Positions 22,670 through 37,400 of a DNA stretch of 64,000 nucleotides are shown one piece after another. Below the pieces are notes generated by a model. That model ran no database searches. It was not told where the DNA came from and was given only the letters and a program-made list of their open reading frames with translations. The translations under genes and the position numbers were made by a program. The stretch comes from Panulirus ornatus. Taxonomy: Eukaryota > Arthropoda > Malacostraca > Decapoda > Palinuridae. The stretch covers positions 14,750,096 to 14,814,095 of the forward strand of contig NC_092271.1 of the NCBI RefSeq assembly GCF_036320965.1. Direction: 5' to 3'. How positions within the stretch are numbered: the stretch's first letter is position 1; the number at the start of each line of letters is the position of its first letter.

Positions 22670-23251
22670 AGGTAGTAGTTGGGTGGCAGCCAATGGCCAA
22701 GGAGGTATATTACTAGTACCACCCATTTGGGTGTTGGGAGGGTTAGTAATGACTGCATGGTGAGCCAGCACTTCAGTGGTTGTCAAGTTGCACTCCTCTG
22801 ACCCAGGTAACTTTTTTTTTTTTCTGCCTTACCCACACATGGACTACTGGCATTCTTTCTACAAACATACAATTTTTCTGTGTCATAAATAATACAAAAA
22901 CGATTAACTCACACAACCCATTCTTCATAACTAGATTTTCCTGTGTTAAGCATTGTGCACTAGCCCTACCTTTCGGCAAAATGGTAGGAGCAATATATAT
23001 AATGAGTACATAGGAACATGTAGGGAAGAGCAATAGATAGAATGAGTACATAGGAACATATAGGGAGGAGCAATAGGTAGAATGATTACATAGGAACATT
23101 TAGGTAAGAGCATTAGGTAGAAACATAGGTAGACATACTGTTTGGGAACATTAGGCAGTATCCTCTGCAAACAGTGTGCCAGAGTTTCCATCTGTCAGTG
23201 GCCTGTTGAGGGTGAGGCACTAAAGGCTAAGAAGCAGCACTGAAGTTCAAT
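22670..23251 (+). repeat. Unnamed dispersed repeat, copy 2
   Basis: The most complete 5' side: ggtagtagttgggtggcagcc, GGAGGTATATTACTAGTACC, then GTTGTCAAGTTGCACTCC, CTTTCGGCAAAATGGTAGG, at least three minisatellite units (AGGAGCAATAGATAGAATGA-like with gtacataggaaca), and the 3' block ggtgaggcactaaaggct. It joins an RTE copy at about 23252. Confidence 0.78.
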
Positions 23252-25150
23252 TGGGGAAGAGTAGTGTGGTTTCAGAAGTGGTAGAGGATGTGTGGATCAG
23301 GTGTTTGCTTTGAAGCATGTATGTGAGAAATACTTAGAGAAGCAAATTGATTTCTATGTAACATTTATGGATCTGGAGAAGGCATATGATAGAGTTGATA
23401 GAGATGCTCTGTGGAAGGTATTAAGAATATGTGGTGTGGGGGGCAAGTTGTTAGAAGCAGTGAAAAGTTTTTATTTAGGATGTAAGGCATGTGTATATGT
23501 AGGAAGAGAGGAAAGTGATTGGTTCTCAGTGAATGTAGTTTCGCGTCAGGGGTGTGTGATGTCTCCATGGTTGTTTAATTTGTTTATGGATGGGTTGTTA
23601 GGGAGGTGAAAGCAAGAGTTTTGGAAAGAGGGGCAAGTATGCAGTCTGTTGTGGATGAGAGAGCTTGGGAAGTGAGTCAGTTGTTGTTCGCTGATGATAC
23701 AGAGCTGGTGGCTGATTCGTGTGAGAAACTGCAGAAGCTGGTGACTGAGTTTGGTAAAGTGTGTGAAAGAAGAAAGCTGAGAGTCAATGTGAATAAGAGC
23801 AAGGTTGTTAGGTACAGTAGGGTTTAGGGACAAGTCAATTGGGAGGTAAGTTTGAATGGAGAAAAACTGGAGGAAGTGAAGTGTTTTAGATATCTGGGAG
23901 TGAATTTGGCAGCGGATGGAACCATGGAAGCAGAAGTGAATCATAGGGTGGGGGAGGGGGTGAAAGTTCTGGGAGTGTTGAAGAATGTGTGGAAGTCAAG
24001 AACATTATCTCGGAAAGCAAAAATGGGTATGTTTGAAGGAATAGTGGTTCTAACAATGTTATATGGTTGCGAGGCATGGGCTATAGATAGAGTTGTGCTG
24101 AGGAGGATGGATGTGCTGGAAATGAGATGTTTGAGGACAATTTGTGGTGTGAGGTGGTTTAATCAAGTAAGTAGTAATAGGGTAAGAGAGATGTGTGGTA
24201 ATAAAAAGAGTGTGGTTGAGAGAGCAGAAGAGGGTGTTATGAAATGGTTTGGTCACATGGAAAGAAGGAGTGAGAAAAGATTGACAAAGAGGATATATGT
24301 GTCAGAGGTGGAGAGAACGAGGAGAAGTGGGAGACCAAATTGGAGGTGGAAAGATGGAGTGAAAAAGATTTGAGTGATCGGGGCCTAAACATGCAGGAGG
24401 GTGAAAGGCATGCAAGGAATAGAATGAATTGGAAGGATGTGGTATACCAGGGTCGACTTGCTGTCAATGGATTGAACCAGGGCATGTGAAGCGTCTGGGG
24501 TAAACCATGGAAAGTTCTGGGGTGCCTGGATGTGGAAAGGGAGCTGTGGTTTCGGTGACAACTAGAGACTGAATGTGAACGATGTGGCCTTTGTTGTCTT
24601 TTCCTAGTGCTACCTCATGTACATGAGGGGGGAAGGGGGTTGTTATTTCATGTGTGGCAGGGTGTTGATGGGATTGAATAAAGGCAGACAGTATGAATTA
24701 TGTACATTTGTATATATGTATATGTCTGTGTTTGTTATCCCTGGGGATAGGGGATTAAGAATACTTCCCTCGTATTCCCTGCGTGTCATAGAAGGCGACT
24801 AAAAGGGGAGGGAGCGGGGGGCTGGAAATTCTCCCCTCTCGTTTTTTTTTTTTTTCCAAAAGAAGGAACAGAGGGGGCCAGGTGAGGATATTCCAAAAAA
24901 GGCCCAGTCCTCTGTTCTTAATGCTACCTCGCTAATGCGGGAAATGGCAAACAGTTTAAAAGAAAAAAAAGTCTGTGTTTGTATATATATATGTATACAT
25001 TGAGATGTATAGGTATGTATATTTGCGTGTGTGGACGTGTATGTATATACGTATATGTGTATGTGGGTGGGTTGGGCCAATCTTTCGTCTGTTTCCTTGC
25101 GCTACCTCGCTAACACGGGAGACAGCGACAAAGCAAAATAGATAAATAGA
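23252..25150 (+). mobile_element. RTE-like retrotransposon, RT to 3' end, carrying a SINE-like insertion
   Basis: Sense copy from CGFRSGRGCVDQVFAL through [64 protein letters not shown] and YGCEAWAIDRV to MSEERL-like sequence (RRSEKRLTKRIYV), long 3'UTR and terminal core near 25105. Stops and frameshifts at 23600, 23826 and 24370. A SINE-like element at 24736-24970 interrupts the tail. Confidence 0.87.
24736..24970 (+). mobile_element. SINE-like element with RTE-type ends and 12-bp target-site duplication
   Basis: Flanked by GTCTGTGTTTGT at 24724-24735 and 24971-24982. It begins tatCCCTGGGGATAGGGGATT, which matches the 5' end of the RTE copy at 34477, and ends in GCTACCTCGCTAATGCGGG plus A-rich bases, close to the RTE terminal core. 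The middle (GAACAGAGGGGGCCAGGTG) is not in the RTE. 235 bp, no ORF. I see no convincing pol III A/B boxes. Confidence 0.88.
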
Positions 25151-25164
25151 TATGAAATAGATAA

Positions 25165-25710
25165 ATAAAATACTCCCATACACATACATATGCTTATCAA
25201 CATATACATACATATACATATGCATACACAGCCATATACATATGTACACATGTACAAATTCATACTTGTTTGCCTTCGTCCATTTCCGGTGCCACCCTAC
25301 CCCACAAGAAACAGTATCGCACCCCCTGCATTGACACAGTAGCACCAGGAAAACAGACAAGAAAGGCCACATTCTTTCACACTCAGCCTCTAGCTGTCAT
25401 ATGTAATGCACTGAAGTCAGAACTCCCTATTTACCTCCGTTCCCCACAGACCTCTCCATAGTTTACCCCAGACATTTCACATGCTTTGGCTCAGTCCATT
25501 GACAGCACAGTGACCCATGTATTCCACATTGCTGTAATTCACTCTTCATGCATCTCACCTTCCTGCATGTCCAGGCTCTGTTTGCTCAAAATCTTTTGCG
25601 CTCCATCCTTCCATCTCCAATTTGGTCTCCATTTTCTTGTTCCTTCCACCTCTGACACAATCTTCTTTGTCAACCTTTCCTCACTCATTCTCTCCACATG
25701 TCCAAATAAT
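25165..25710 (-). mobile_element. RTE-like 3'UTR and C-terminus fragment
   Basis: Antisense: microsatellite-like tail (CATATACATATG repeats), 3'UTR (tttcacactcagcctctagctgtcat), then the C-terminus to the HMERMSEERL region near 25690. Moderately diverged; it ends 365 bases before progranulin exon 4. Confidence 0.75.
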
Positions 25711-26075
25711 TCATTTGTGTCTTTATGTGGTTCATGAACAGATTCTTTTGAGTAATAAGGGAATTTGATCTAAATGAGACATGAAGATGTAACAGAAATG
25801 AAAAAGGTGGGGTTAAAATGAGTTTTTGATGTGGGCATATAATGATAGATACACAGAAAATTCCTAAGAAAGTATGTAAATGAAATGAATGGAAGAGGAG
25901 ATGGAAAAGGGAAATATAGCTTAAAGGTTTGGATACATCTATGGGACTGTATAGAAAAAAAGAGATTGTAGAGATTTGCAAAACATGGTTTTTATGTATG
26001 AGATTGCATGTTCTGTATTGCATAGTGAAGTTGAAACACTTGCTATGGAGATATTATCATGTTTAAAATTTTCAG

Positions 26076-26279
26076 CAAAAGAAAATGAGATGGTCTCTTC
26101 TCTCCCGCTCATCTATGACGAACAAGCTGTCTGAAATGCCAGGATTTAAGGCAGAGGTAGAAGAAGAGCATCATGAAAGATTAGATATAGTTTGTCCAGA
26201 TGAACGATTTCAGTGTCGTGAAGGTGATACATGTTGTCAGATGAAGGATGGTAACTATGGTTGCTGTCCTATGCCCGAC
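26076..26279 (+). CDS. GRN: Progranulin exon: linker plus N-terminal half of third granulin
   Basis: A 68-codon exon in phase 0/0. It begins with a basic, serine-rich linker (QKKMRWSLLSRSSMTNK) and an acidic stretch (EVEEEHHE), then the first half of a granulin: VCPDERFQC, GDTCC, NYGCCPMPD. The acceptor is aaaattttcag and the donor is CCCGAC/gtaagt. The domain is cut between the sixth cysteine and the fourth CC pair and continues in the exon at 44542 after an 18.3-kb intron. The same cut occurs in the fourth granulin. Joined, the module has all 12 cysteines with the normal x6 spacing (CC-PMPDAT-CC). Confidence 0.9.
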
Positions 26280-26819
26280 GTAAGTGCTGAATTCTTTTTA
26301 TTATTTTTTAATATTTCCAAAACTTTTTTTTTACAGTTCTTCAAGTTTGCTTTTATGAGAATTCATGCATGTTTTTAGATACAAAATGTGGTAACCTCTT
26401 CACCATTAACAGTAGTGGCATCATTCATCACAGATCTTTCTACAGTGTAAAAATTCTAAGTAGTAATGTTTAGAGTATTTGTTTAAGACTTTTGTTTGTT
26501 GGTTTTACAGTCACATAAGTATACTAAAAGTGGAACTGTGAACACAAACACTAATAACATATATTATCTTGTCTGTATTCTGATGAATATGAATAAGATT
26601 ATTTTTGAAGGAACAAAAAAGTTTCAAGAAAATGGAGGGATTATGCAGTATACGATGATGATTAGCTTTCATGTTACAGTGATCCAATTCAACCTTGCAT
26701 AATTGTCTTATTATTTTTTAATTATGAAGTGATTTTATGCAGATGTTAAAGAAAATTTTAGAGTATTTGATTTTGAAATTGAAAGAATTTATGATAAAAC
26801 TTAATCCTTTTCCTCCTTC
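26280..26819. other. Start of the 18.3-kb progranulin intron, no features
   Basis: AT-rich intron sequence. Small open frames are not supported by codon pattern or similarity. Confidence 0.5.
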
Positions 26820-26992
26820 TGTGAGTGTTCAAATTACAGAGGTATATGTTTGTTGAGTATTCCTGGGAAATTATATGGTAGGGTATTGATTGAGAGGGTG
26901 AAGGCATGCACAGAGCATCGGATTGGGGAGAAGCAGTGTGGTTTCAGAAGTTGTGGAGGATGTATGGATCAGGTGTTTGCTTTGAAAAATGT
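26820..26992 (+). mobile_element. RTE-like internal RT fragment
   Basis: A short sense piece covering CSNYRGI through LSIPGKLYGRVLIERVKAC to CMDQVFALKNV, with one frame disruption near 26849. It stops at a T-rich joint with an inverted copy. Confidence 0.8.
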
Positions 26993-28365
26993 TATATTAT
27001 TTTTTTATTATACTTTGTCGATGTCTCCCGCAAACCAACATTCACTGAGAACCAATCACTTTCCTGTCTTCCCACTCACACACATGCCTTACATCGTCAA
27101 CAAAATCTTTTCACTTCTAGCAACGTGCCTCCCACACCATACTCTCTTAATATCTTCCACAGAGCATCTCTATGATCTCTATGATATGCCTTCTCCAGAT
27201 CCATAAATGCTACATAGAAATCCATTTGTTTTTCTAAGTATTTCTTACATACATCCCTCAAAGCAAACACCTGATCCACACATCCTCTACCTTTCTGAAA
27301 CCACACTGCTCTTCCCCAATCTGATGCTCTGTACATGCCTTCACCATCACCATCTCAATCAATACCCTCCCATATAATTTCCCAGCAATACTCAACAAAC
27401 TTATACCTCTGTAATTTGAACACTAACCTTTATCCCCTTTACTTCTGTACAATGGCACTATGCATGCATTCCACCAATCCTCAGGCACTTCACCATAACC
27501 CATACATACATTGAATATCCTTACCAACAAGTCAACAACTGAGTCACCCCCATTTGTAATACATTCCACTGCAATACCATCCAAACCCGCTGCCTTGCCG
27601 GCTTTCATCTTCTGCAAAGCTTTCACTACCTCTTCTCTATTTACAAAATTATTCTCCCTGACCCGTTCACTTCACACACCACCCTGACCAAAACAACCTA
27701 TATCTGCCACTCTGTCATAATACATTCAACAAACCTTCAAAATACTCACTCCATCTCCTTCTCACATTACCATTAGTTGTTATTACCTCCTCATTAACCC
27801 CCTTCACCAATGTTCCCATTTGTTCTCTTGTCTTACGCACTTTCTTTACCTCCTTCCAAAACCTCTCTTCATTCTCCTTAAAATTTAATGATACTCTCAC
27901 CCCAACTCTCATTTGCCCTCTTTTTCACCTCTTGCACCTTTCTCTTGACCTCCTGCCTCTTTCTTTTATACATCTCCCAGTCATTTGCGTTATTTCCCTG
28001 CAAAAATCGTCCAAATGCCTCTCTCTTCTCTTTCACTAATAATCTTACTTCTTCATCCCACCACTCACTACCCTTTCTAATATACCCACCTCCCACGCTT
28101 CTCATGCCCCAAGCATCTTTTGCGCAAGCTATCACTGCATACATCCCATTCCTCCCCCACTCCCCTTACGTCCATTGTTCTCACCTTTTTCCATTCTGTA
28201 CTCAGTCTCTCCTGGTATTTCCTCACACAAGTCTCCTTCCCAAGCTCACTAACTCTCCTACTTACATACATATACTTATGTATATCTCTCTTTTTAAACC
28301 AGGTATTCCCAATCCCCAGTCCTTTTTCAGTGCACAAATCTACAAGCTCTTCACCATTTCCATAT
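26993..28365 (-). mobile_element. RTE-like copy with 3' half deleted
   Basis: Only about 33 bases of the terminal tail (tatactttgtcgatgtctcccgc) precede a jump to the RT at the VNVG segment. Antisense sequence then continues through [32 protein letters not shown] and MKAGKAAGLDGIAVE, the linker, and into the endonuclease C-terminus near 28340. The break (CCCGCAAACC) has microhomology to both sides. Several stops. Confidence 0.82.
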
Positions 28366-28369
28366 TCTT

Positions 28370-28612
28370 TTTCTTTTTTCACACTATTTGCCATTTCCCG
28401 CGTTAGCGAGGTAGCGTTAAGAACAGAGGACTGGGCCTTTGAGGGAATATCCTCACCTGGTCCCCTTCTCTGCTCCGTCTTTTGGAAAATTGAAAAAAAA
28501 ACGAGAGGGGAGGATTTCCAGCCACCCGCTCCCTCCCCTTTTAGTCGCCTTCTGCGACATGCAGGCAATACGTGGGAAGTATTTTTTCTCCCTCATCCCC
28601 AGGGATAATTTT
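28370..28612 (-). mobile_element. SINE-like element with RTE-type ends (full-length)
   Basis: Antisense copy: terminal core (gccatttcccgcgttagcgaggtagcg) at low coordinate, middle (aggactgggcctttgaggg), and RTE-like 5' end (ATCCCCAGGGAT) near 28610. It sits at the joint between two antisense RTE copies. Confidence 0.85.
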
Positions 28613-31254
28613 TTTTGATTATTATTATTTTGCTTTGTTGCTGTCTCCCGCGTTTGCGAGGTAGCACAAGGAAACAGACGAAAGAATGGCCCAACGCACC
28701 CACATACACATGTATATCCTTACACGTCCACACACGCAAATATACATACCTATACATCTCACCGTATACATATATACACACACAGACATATACATTTATA
28801 CAAATGTACATAATTCATACTTTCTGCCTTTATTCATTCCCATCGCCACCTTGCCACACATGAAATAACAACCCCCTCCCCCCTCATGTATGCGAGGTAG
28901 CACTAGGAAAAGACAACAAATGCCCCTTTCGTTCACACTCAGTCTCTAGCTGTCATTTAATAATGCACCGAAACCACAGCTCCCTTTCCACATCCAGGCC
29001 CCACAGAACTTTCCATGGTTTCCCCAGACGCTTCACATGCCCTGGTTCAGTCCATTGACAGCACGTCGACCCTGGTATACCACATCGTTCCAATTCACTC
29101 TATTCCTTGCACACCTTTCACTCTCCTTCATGTTCAGGCCCCGATCACTCAAAATCTTCCATCTTTCCACCTCCAGTTTGGTCTCCCACTTCTCCTCGTT
29201 CCCTCTACCTCCGACACATATATCCTCTTTGTCAATCTTTCCTCACTCATTCTCTCCATGTGACCAAACCATTTCAAAACACCCTCTTCTGCTCTCTCAA
29301 CCACACTCTTTTTATTACCACACATCTCTCTTACCCTATTATTACTTACTCAATCAAACCACCTCACACCACATAATGTCCTCAAACATCTCATTTCCAG
29401 CACATCCACCCTCCTGTGCACAACTCTATCCATAGCCCATGCCTCGCGACCATAGAATATTGTTGGAACCACTATTCCTTTAAACATACCCATTATTGCT
29501 TTCGGAGATAATGTTCTCGACTTCCACACATTCTTCAAGGCTCCCAGAATTTTCGCCCCCTCCCCCACCCTATGATTCACTTTCGCTTCCATGGTTCCAT
29601 CTGCTGCCAAATCCACTCCCAGATATCTAAAACACTTCACTTCCTCCAGTTTTTCTCCATTCAAACTTACCTCCCAATTGACTTGACCCTCAACCCTACT
29701 GTACCTAATAACCTTGCTCTTATTCACATTTACTCTCAATTTTCTTCTCTCACACACTTTACTAAACTCATTCACCAGCTTCTGCAGTTTCTCACACGAA
29801 TCAGCCACCAGCGATGTATCTTGAGTGAACAACAACTGACTCACTTCCCAAGCTCTCTCATCCACAACAGACTGCATACTTGCCCCTCTCTCCAAAACTC
29901 TTGCATTCACCTCCCTAACAACCTCATCCATAAACAAATTAAACAACCATGGAGGCATCACACACCCCTGCTGCAAACCTACATTCACTGAGAACCAATC
30001 ACTTTCCTGTCTTCCTACATGTACACATGCCTTACATCCTCGATAAAAACTTTTCACTGCATCTAACAACTTTCCCCCCCACACCATATATTCTTAATAC
30101 CTTCCACAGAGCATCTCTATCAACTCTATCATATGTCTTCTCCAGATCCATAAATGCTACATACAAATCCATTTGCTTTTCTAAGTATTTCTCACATACA
30201 TTCATGAAAGCAAACACCTGATCCATGCATCCTCTACCACTTCTGAAACCACACTGCTCTTCCCCAATCTGATGCTCTGTACATGCCTTCACCCTCTCAA
30301 TCAATACCCTATCATATAATTTACCAGGAATACTCAACAAACTTGTACCTCTGTAATTTCAGCACTCACTCTTACCCCCTTTGCCTTTGTACAATGGCAC
30401 TATGCAAGCATTCTGCTAATCCTCAGGCACCTAACCATGAGTCATACATACATTAAATAACCTTACCAACCAGTCAACAATACAGTCACCCCCTTTTTGA
30501 ATAAATTCTACTGCAAAACCATCCAATCTGCTGCCTTGCCGGCTTTCATCTTCCGCAAAGCTTTTACTACCCCTTCTCTGTTTACCAAATCATTTTCCTT
30601 AACCCTCTCACTTTGCACACCACCTCGACCAAAACACCCTATGTCTGCCACTCTATCATCAAATACATTCACCAAATCTTCAAAATTCTCACTCCATCTC
30701 CTTCTCACATCACTACTACCTGTTATCACCTCCCCATTAGCCCCCTTCACTGAAGTCCCCATTTGCTCCCTTCTCTTATGCACTTTATTTACCTCTTTCC
30801 AAAACATCTTTTTGTTTTACATAAAATTTAATGATACTCTCTCACCCCAACTCTCATTTGCCCTCTTTTTAACATCTTGCACCTTTCTCTTGACCTCCTG
30901 CCTCTTTCTTTTATACCTCTCCCACTCATTTGCATTTTTTCCCTGCAAAAATCGTCCAAATGCCTCTCTCTTCTCTTTCACTAATAATCTTGCTTCATCA
31001 TCCCACCACTCACTACCCTTTCTAATCAACCCACCTCCCACGCTTCTCATGCCACAAGCATCTTTACCGCAAGCCATCACTGCTTCCCTAAATACATCCC
31101 ATTTCTCCCCCCTCCTTACCTCCTTTGTTCTCACCTTTTTCCATTCTGTACTCAGTCTCTCCTGGTACTTCCTCACTCAAGTCTCCTTCCCAAGCTCACT
31201 TACTCTCACCACTCTCTTCACCCCAACATTCTCTCTTCTTTTCTGAAAACCTCT

Positions 31255-31257
<3 letters not shown>
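28613..31257 (-). mobile_element. RTE-like retrotransposon, nearly complete RT and linker, ILSDRG-type 3'UTR
   Basis: Antisense copy from the T-rich 3' end (tttgctttgttgctgtctcccgcg) through the long 3'UTR, the C-terminus, an open RT stretch 29350-30087 (GCVMPPWLFNLFMDEVV, CFRYLGVDLAADGTMEA) and 30032-30340 ([23 protein letters not shown]). The linker follows (30817-31176) to the start of the endonuclease C-terminus, where a TA tract cuts it. Motif C reads FTQD rather than FADD, so this copy's RT would be dead even without its stops. Confidence 0.87.

Positions 31258-31341
<84 letters not shown>
31258..31341. repeat. TA microsatellite
   Basis: Uninterrupted TA dinucleotides for about 84 bases between an antisense RTE copy and a SINE-like element. 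Confidence 0.97.
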
Positions 31342-32105
<764 letters not shown>

Positions 32106-32957
32106 TAGGAAATGTGAATGAGAGCAAGGTTATTAGGTACAGTAGGGTTGAGGGTTAAGTCAATTGGTAGGTAAGTTTTAATGGAGAAAAACTGGAGAAA
32201 GTAAAGTGTTTTAGATTTCTGGGAGTGGATCTGGCAGCGGATGGAACCATGGAAGCGGAAGTGAATCATAGGGTGGGAGAGGGGGCGAAAATCCTGGGAG
32301 CCTTGAAGAATGTGTGGAAGTCAAGAACATTATCTCGGAAAGCAAAAATGGGTATGTTTGAAGGAATAGTGGTTCCAACAATGTTGTATGGTTGCGAGGC
32401 GTTGGCTATGGATAGATTTGTGCGCAGGAGGATGGATGTGCTGGAAATGAGATGTTTGAGGACAATGTGTGGTGTGAGGTGGTTTGATCGAGTAAGTAAC
32501 GTAAGGGTAAGAGAGATGTGTGGAAATAAAAAGAGCGTGGTTGAGAGAGCAGAAGAGGGTGTTTTGAAATGGTTTGGTCACATGGAGGGAATGAGTAAGG
32601 AAAGATTGACCAAGAGGATAATATGTGTCGGAGGTGGAGGGAACGAGGAGAAGTGGGAGACCAAATTGGAGGTGGAAAGATGGAGTGAAAAAGATTTTTG
32701 TGATTGGGGCTTGAACATGTAGGAGGGTGAAAGGAGGGCAAGGAATAGAGTGAATTGGATTGATGTGGTATACCGGGGTTGACATGCTGTCAGTGGATTG
32801 AATCAGGGCATGTGAAGCGTCTGGGGTAAACCATGGAAAGCTGTGTAGGTATGTATATTTGCGTGTGTGGACGTATGTATATACATGTGTATGGGGGTGG
32901 GTTGGGCCATTTCTTTCTTCTGTTTCCTTGCGCTACCTCGCAAACGCGGGAGACAGC
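32106..32957 (+). mobile_element. RTE-like C-terminal part and 3' end, short-3'UTR type
   Basis: Sense copy starting at the VNKSKVIRYSRVEG region. The open frame 32225-32722 includes GCEALAMDRFVRRRMDVLEM and FGHMEGMSKERLTKR, then a frameshift at RIICVG. The C-terminus is CD(W)GLNM, followed by the short 3'UTR (GAAAGCTGTGTAGGTATG) and terminal core with a 21-base A run. Confidence 0.85.
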
Positions 32958-32960
32958 AAA

Positions 32961-34397
<1,437 letters not shown>

Positions 34398-34416
34398 AAA
34401 AAAAAAAAAAAAAAAA

Positions 34417-34418
<2 letters not shown>

Positions 34419-34476
<58 letters not shown>
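34419..34476. repeat. TA microsatellite
   Basis: Fifty-eight bases of TA dinucleotides directly abutting the 5' end (CCCTGGGG) of the most complete RTE copy. Confidence 0.97.
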
Positions 34477-34480
<4 letters not shown>

Positions 34481-37400
34481 GGGGATAGGGGAGAAAGAAT
34501 ACTTCCCACGCATTCCTCACGTGTCGTAGAAGGCGACTAAAGGGAACGGGAGCAGGGGGCTAGAATCCCTCCCCTCCTTGTATGTTAATTTTCTGAAAGG
34601 GGAAACAGAAAAAGGAGTCACACTGGAAGTGCTCATCCTTCTCGAAGTCTCAGATTGGGGTGTCTAAATGTGTGTGGATGTAACCAAGATAAGAAAAAAG
34701 GAGAGATAGGTAGTATGTTTGAGGAAAGGAACCTGGATGTTTTGGCTCTGAGTGAAACGAAGCTCAAGGGTAAAGGGGAAGAGTGGTTTGGGAATGTCTT
34801 GGGAGTAAAGTCAGGGGTTAGTGAGAAGACAAGAGCAAGGGAAGGAGTAACACTAATCCTGAAACAGGAGTGGTGGGAGTATGTGATAGAGTGTCAGAAA
34901 GTAAACTCTAGATTGATATGGGTAAAACTGAAAGTTGATGGAGAGAGATGGGTGATTATTGGTGCATATGCACCTGGGCATGAGAAGAAAGATCATGAGA
35001 GGCAAGTGTTTTGGGAGCAGCTGAATGAGTGTGTTAGTGGTTTTGATGCACAAGACCAGGTTATAGTGATGGGTGATTTGAATGCAAAGGTGAGTAATGT
35101 GGAAGTTCAGGGAATAATTGGTATACATGGAGTGTTCAGTGATGTAAATGGAAATGGTGAAGAGCTCGTAGATTTATGTGCTGAAAAAGGACTGGTGATT
35201 GGGAATACCTGGTTTAAAAAGAGAGATATACATAAGTATACGTATGTAAGTAGGAGAGATGGCCAGAGAGCATTATTGGATTATGTGTTAATTGATAGGT
35301 GCGTGAAAGAGAGACTTTTGGATGTTAATGTGCTGAGAGGTGCAACTGGAATGATGTCTGATCACTATCTTGTGGAGGCGAAGGTGAAAATTTGTGGAGG
35401 TTTTCAGAAAAGAAGAGAGAATGTTGGGGTGAAGAGAGTGGTGAGAGTAAGTGAGCTTGGGAAGGAGACTTGTGTGAGGAAGTACCAGGAGAGACTGAGT
35501 ACAGAATGGAAAAAGGTGAGAACAAGGGAGGTAAGAGGAGTGGGGGAGGAATGAGATGTATTTAGGGAAGCAGTGATGGCTTGTGCAAAAGATGCTTGTG
35601 GCATGAGAAGTGTGGGAGGTCGGTTGATTAGAAAGGGTAGTGAGTGGTGGGATGAAGAAGTAAGATTATTAGTGAAAGAGAAGAGAGAGGCAGTTGGACA
35701 ATTTTTGCAGGGAAATAATGCAAATGAGTGGGAGATGTATAAAAGAAAGAGGCAGGAGATCAAGAGAAAGGTGCAAGAGGTGAAAAAGAGGGCAAATGAG
35801 AGTTGGGGTGAGAGAGTATCATTAAATTTTAGGAAGAATAAAAAGGAGTTTTTGAAGGAGGTAAATAAAGTGCGTAAGACAAGGGAACAAATGGGAACTT
35901 CAGTGAAGGGGGCTAATGGGGAGGTGATAACAAGTAGTGGTGATATGAGAAGGCGATGGAGTGAGTATTTTGAAGGTTTGAATGTGTTTGATGATGGATT
36001 GGCAGATATAGGGGTTTTGATCGCGGTTGTGTGCAAGGTGAGAGGGTTAGGGAAAATGATTTGGTAAACAGAGAAGAGGTAGTAAAAGCTTTACGGAAGA
36101 TGAAAGCCGGCAAGGCAGCAGGTTTGGATGGTATTGCTCTGGAATTTATTAAAAAAGGGGGTGACTGTATTGTTGACTGGTTAGTAAGGTTATTTAATGT
36201 GTGTATGACTCATGGTGAGGTGCCTGAGGATTGGCGGAATGCTTGCATAGTGCCATTGTACAAAGGCAAAGGGGAGAAGAGTGAGTGCCCAAATTACAGA
36301 GGTACAAGTTTGTTGAGTATTCCTGGTAAATTATATGGGAGGGTATTGATTGAGAGGGTGAAGGCATGTACAGAGCATCAGGTTGGGGAAGAGCAGTGTG
36401 GTTTCAGAAGTGGTAGAGGATGTGTGGATCAGGTGTTTGCTTTGAAGAATGTATGTGAGAAATACTTAGAAAAGTAAATGGATTTGTATGTAGCATTTAT
36501 GGATCTGGAGAAGGCATATGATAGAGTTGATAGAGATGCTGTGTGGAAGGTATTAAGAATATATGATGAGGGAGGCAAGTTGTTAGAAGCAGTGAAAAGT
36601 TTTTATCGAGGCTGTAAGGCAATTGTATGTGTAGGAAGAGAGGAAAGTGATTGGTTCTCAGTGAATGTAGGTTTGCGGCAGGGGTGTGTGATGTCTCCAT
36701 GGTTGTTTAATTTGTTTATGGATGGGGTTGTTAGGGAGGTAAATGCAAGAGTTTTGGAAAGAGGGGCAAGTATGCAGTCTTTTGTGGATGAGAGAGCTTA
36801 GGAATTGAGTCACTTGTTGTTCGCTGATGATACAGTGCTGGTGGCTGATTCATGTGAGAAACTGCAGAAGCTGGTGGCTGAGTTTGGTAAAGTGTGTGAA
36901 AGAAGAAAGCTGAGAGTGAATGTGAATATGAGCAAGGTTATTAGGTACAGTAGGGTTGAGGGACAAATCAATTGGGAGGTAATTTTGAATGGAGAAAACT
37001 GGAGGAAGTGAAGTGTTTTAGATATCTGGGAGTGGATTTGGCAGCGGATGGAACCATGGAAACGGAAGTAAATCATAGGGTTGGGGAGGGGGCAAAAGTT
37101 CAGGGAGTGTTGAAGAATGTGTGGAAGTCAAGAACATTTATCTTGGAAAGCAAAAATGGGTATGTTTGAAGGAATAGTGTTTCCAACAATGTTATATGGT
37201 TGCGAGGCGTGGGCTGTAGAAAGAGTTGTGCAGAGGAGGATTGATGTGCTGGAAATTAGATGTTTGAGGACAATATGTGGTGTGAGGTGGTTTGATCGAG
37301 CAAGTATTAATAGGGTAAGAGAGATGTGTGGTATAAAAAGAGTGTGTTTGAGAGAGCAGAAGAGGGTGTTTTTAAAAGGTTTGATCCCATTGACAGAATG

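Noticed and set aside
25270..25737. Short + frames near 25.3-25.7 kb
   Set aside because: Shadow of an antisense RTE 3'UTR and C-terminus.
29037..29435. Ser/Pro/His/Thr-rich open frames, recurring many times (for example MPSFHPPACSGPDH, LHVQAPIT)
   Set aside because: They are the complementary-strand reading of the RTE C-terminal region and recur wherever that region occurs.
30497..31246. 249-codon + open frame
   Set aside because: Complementary-strand reading of the antisense RTE linker; the real coding direction is minus (for example 30817-31176).
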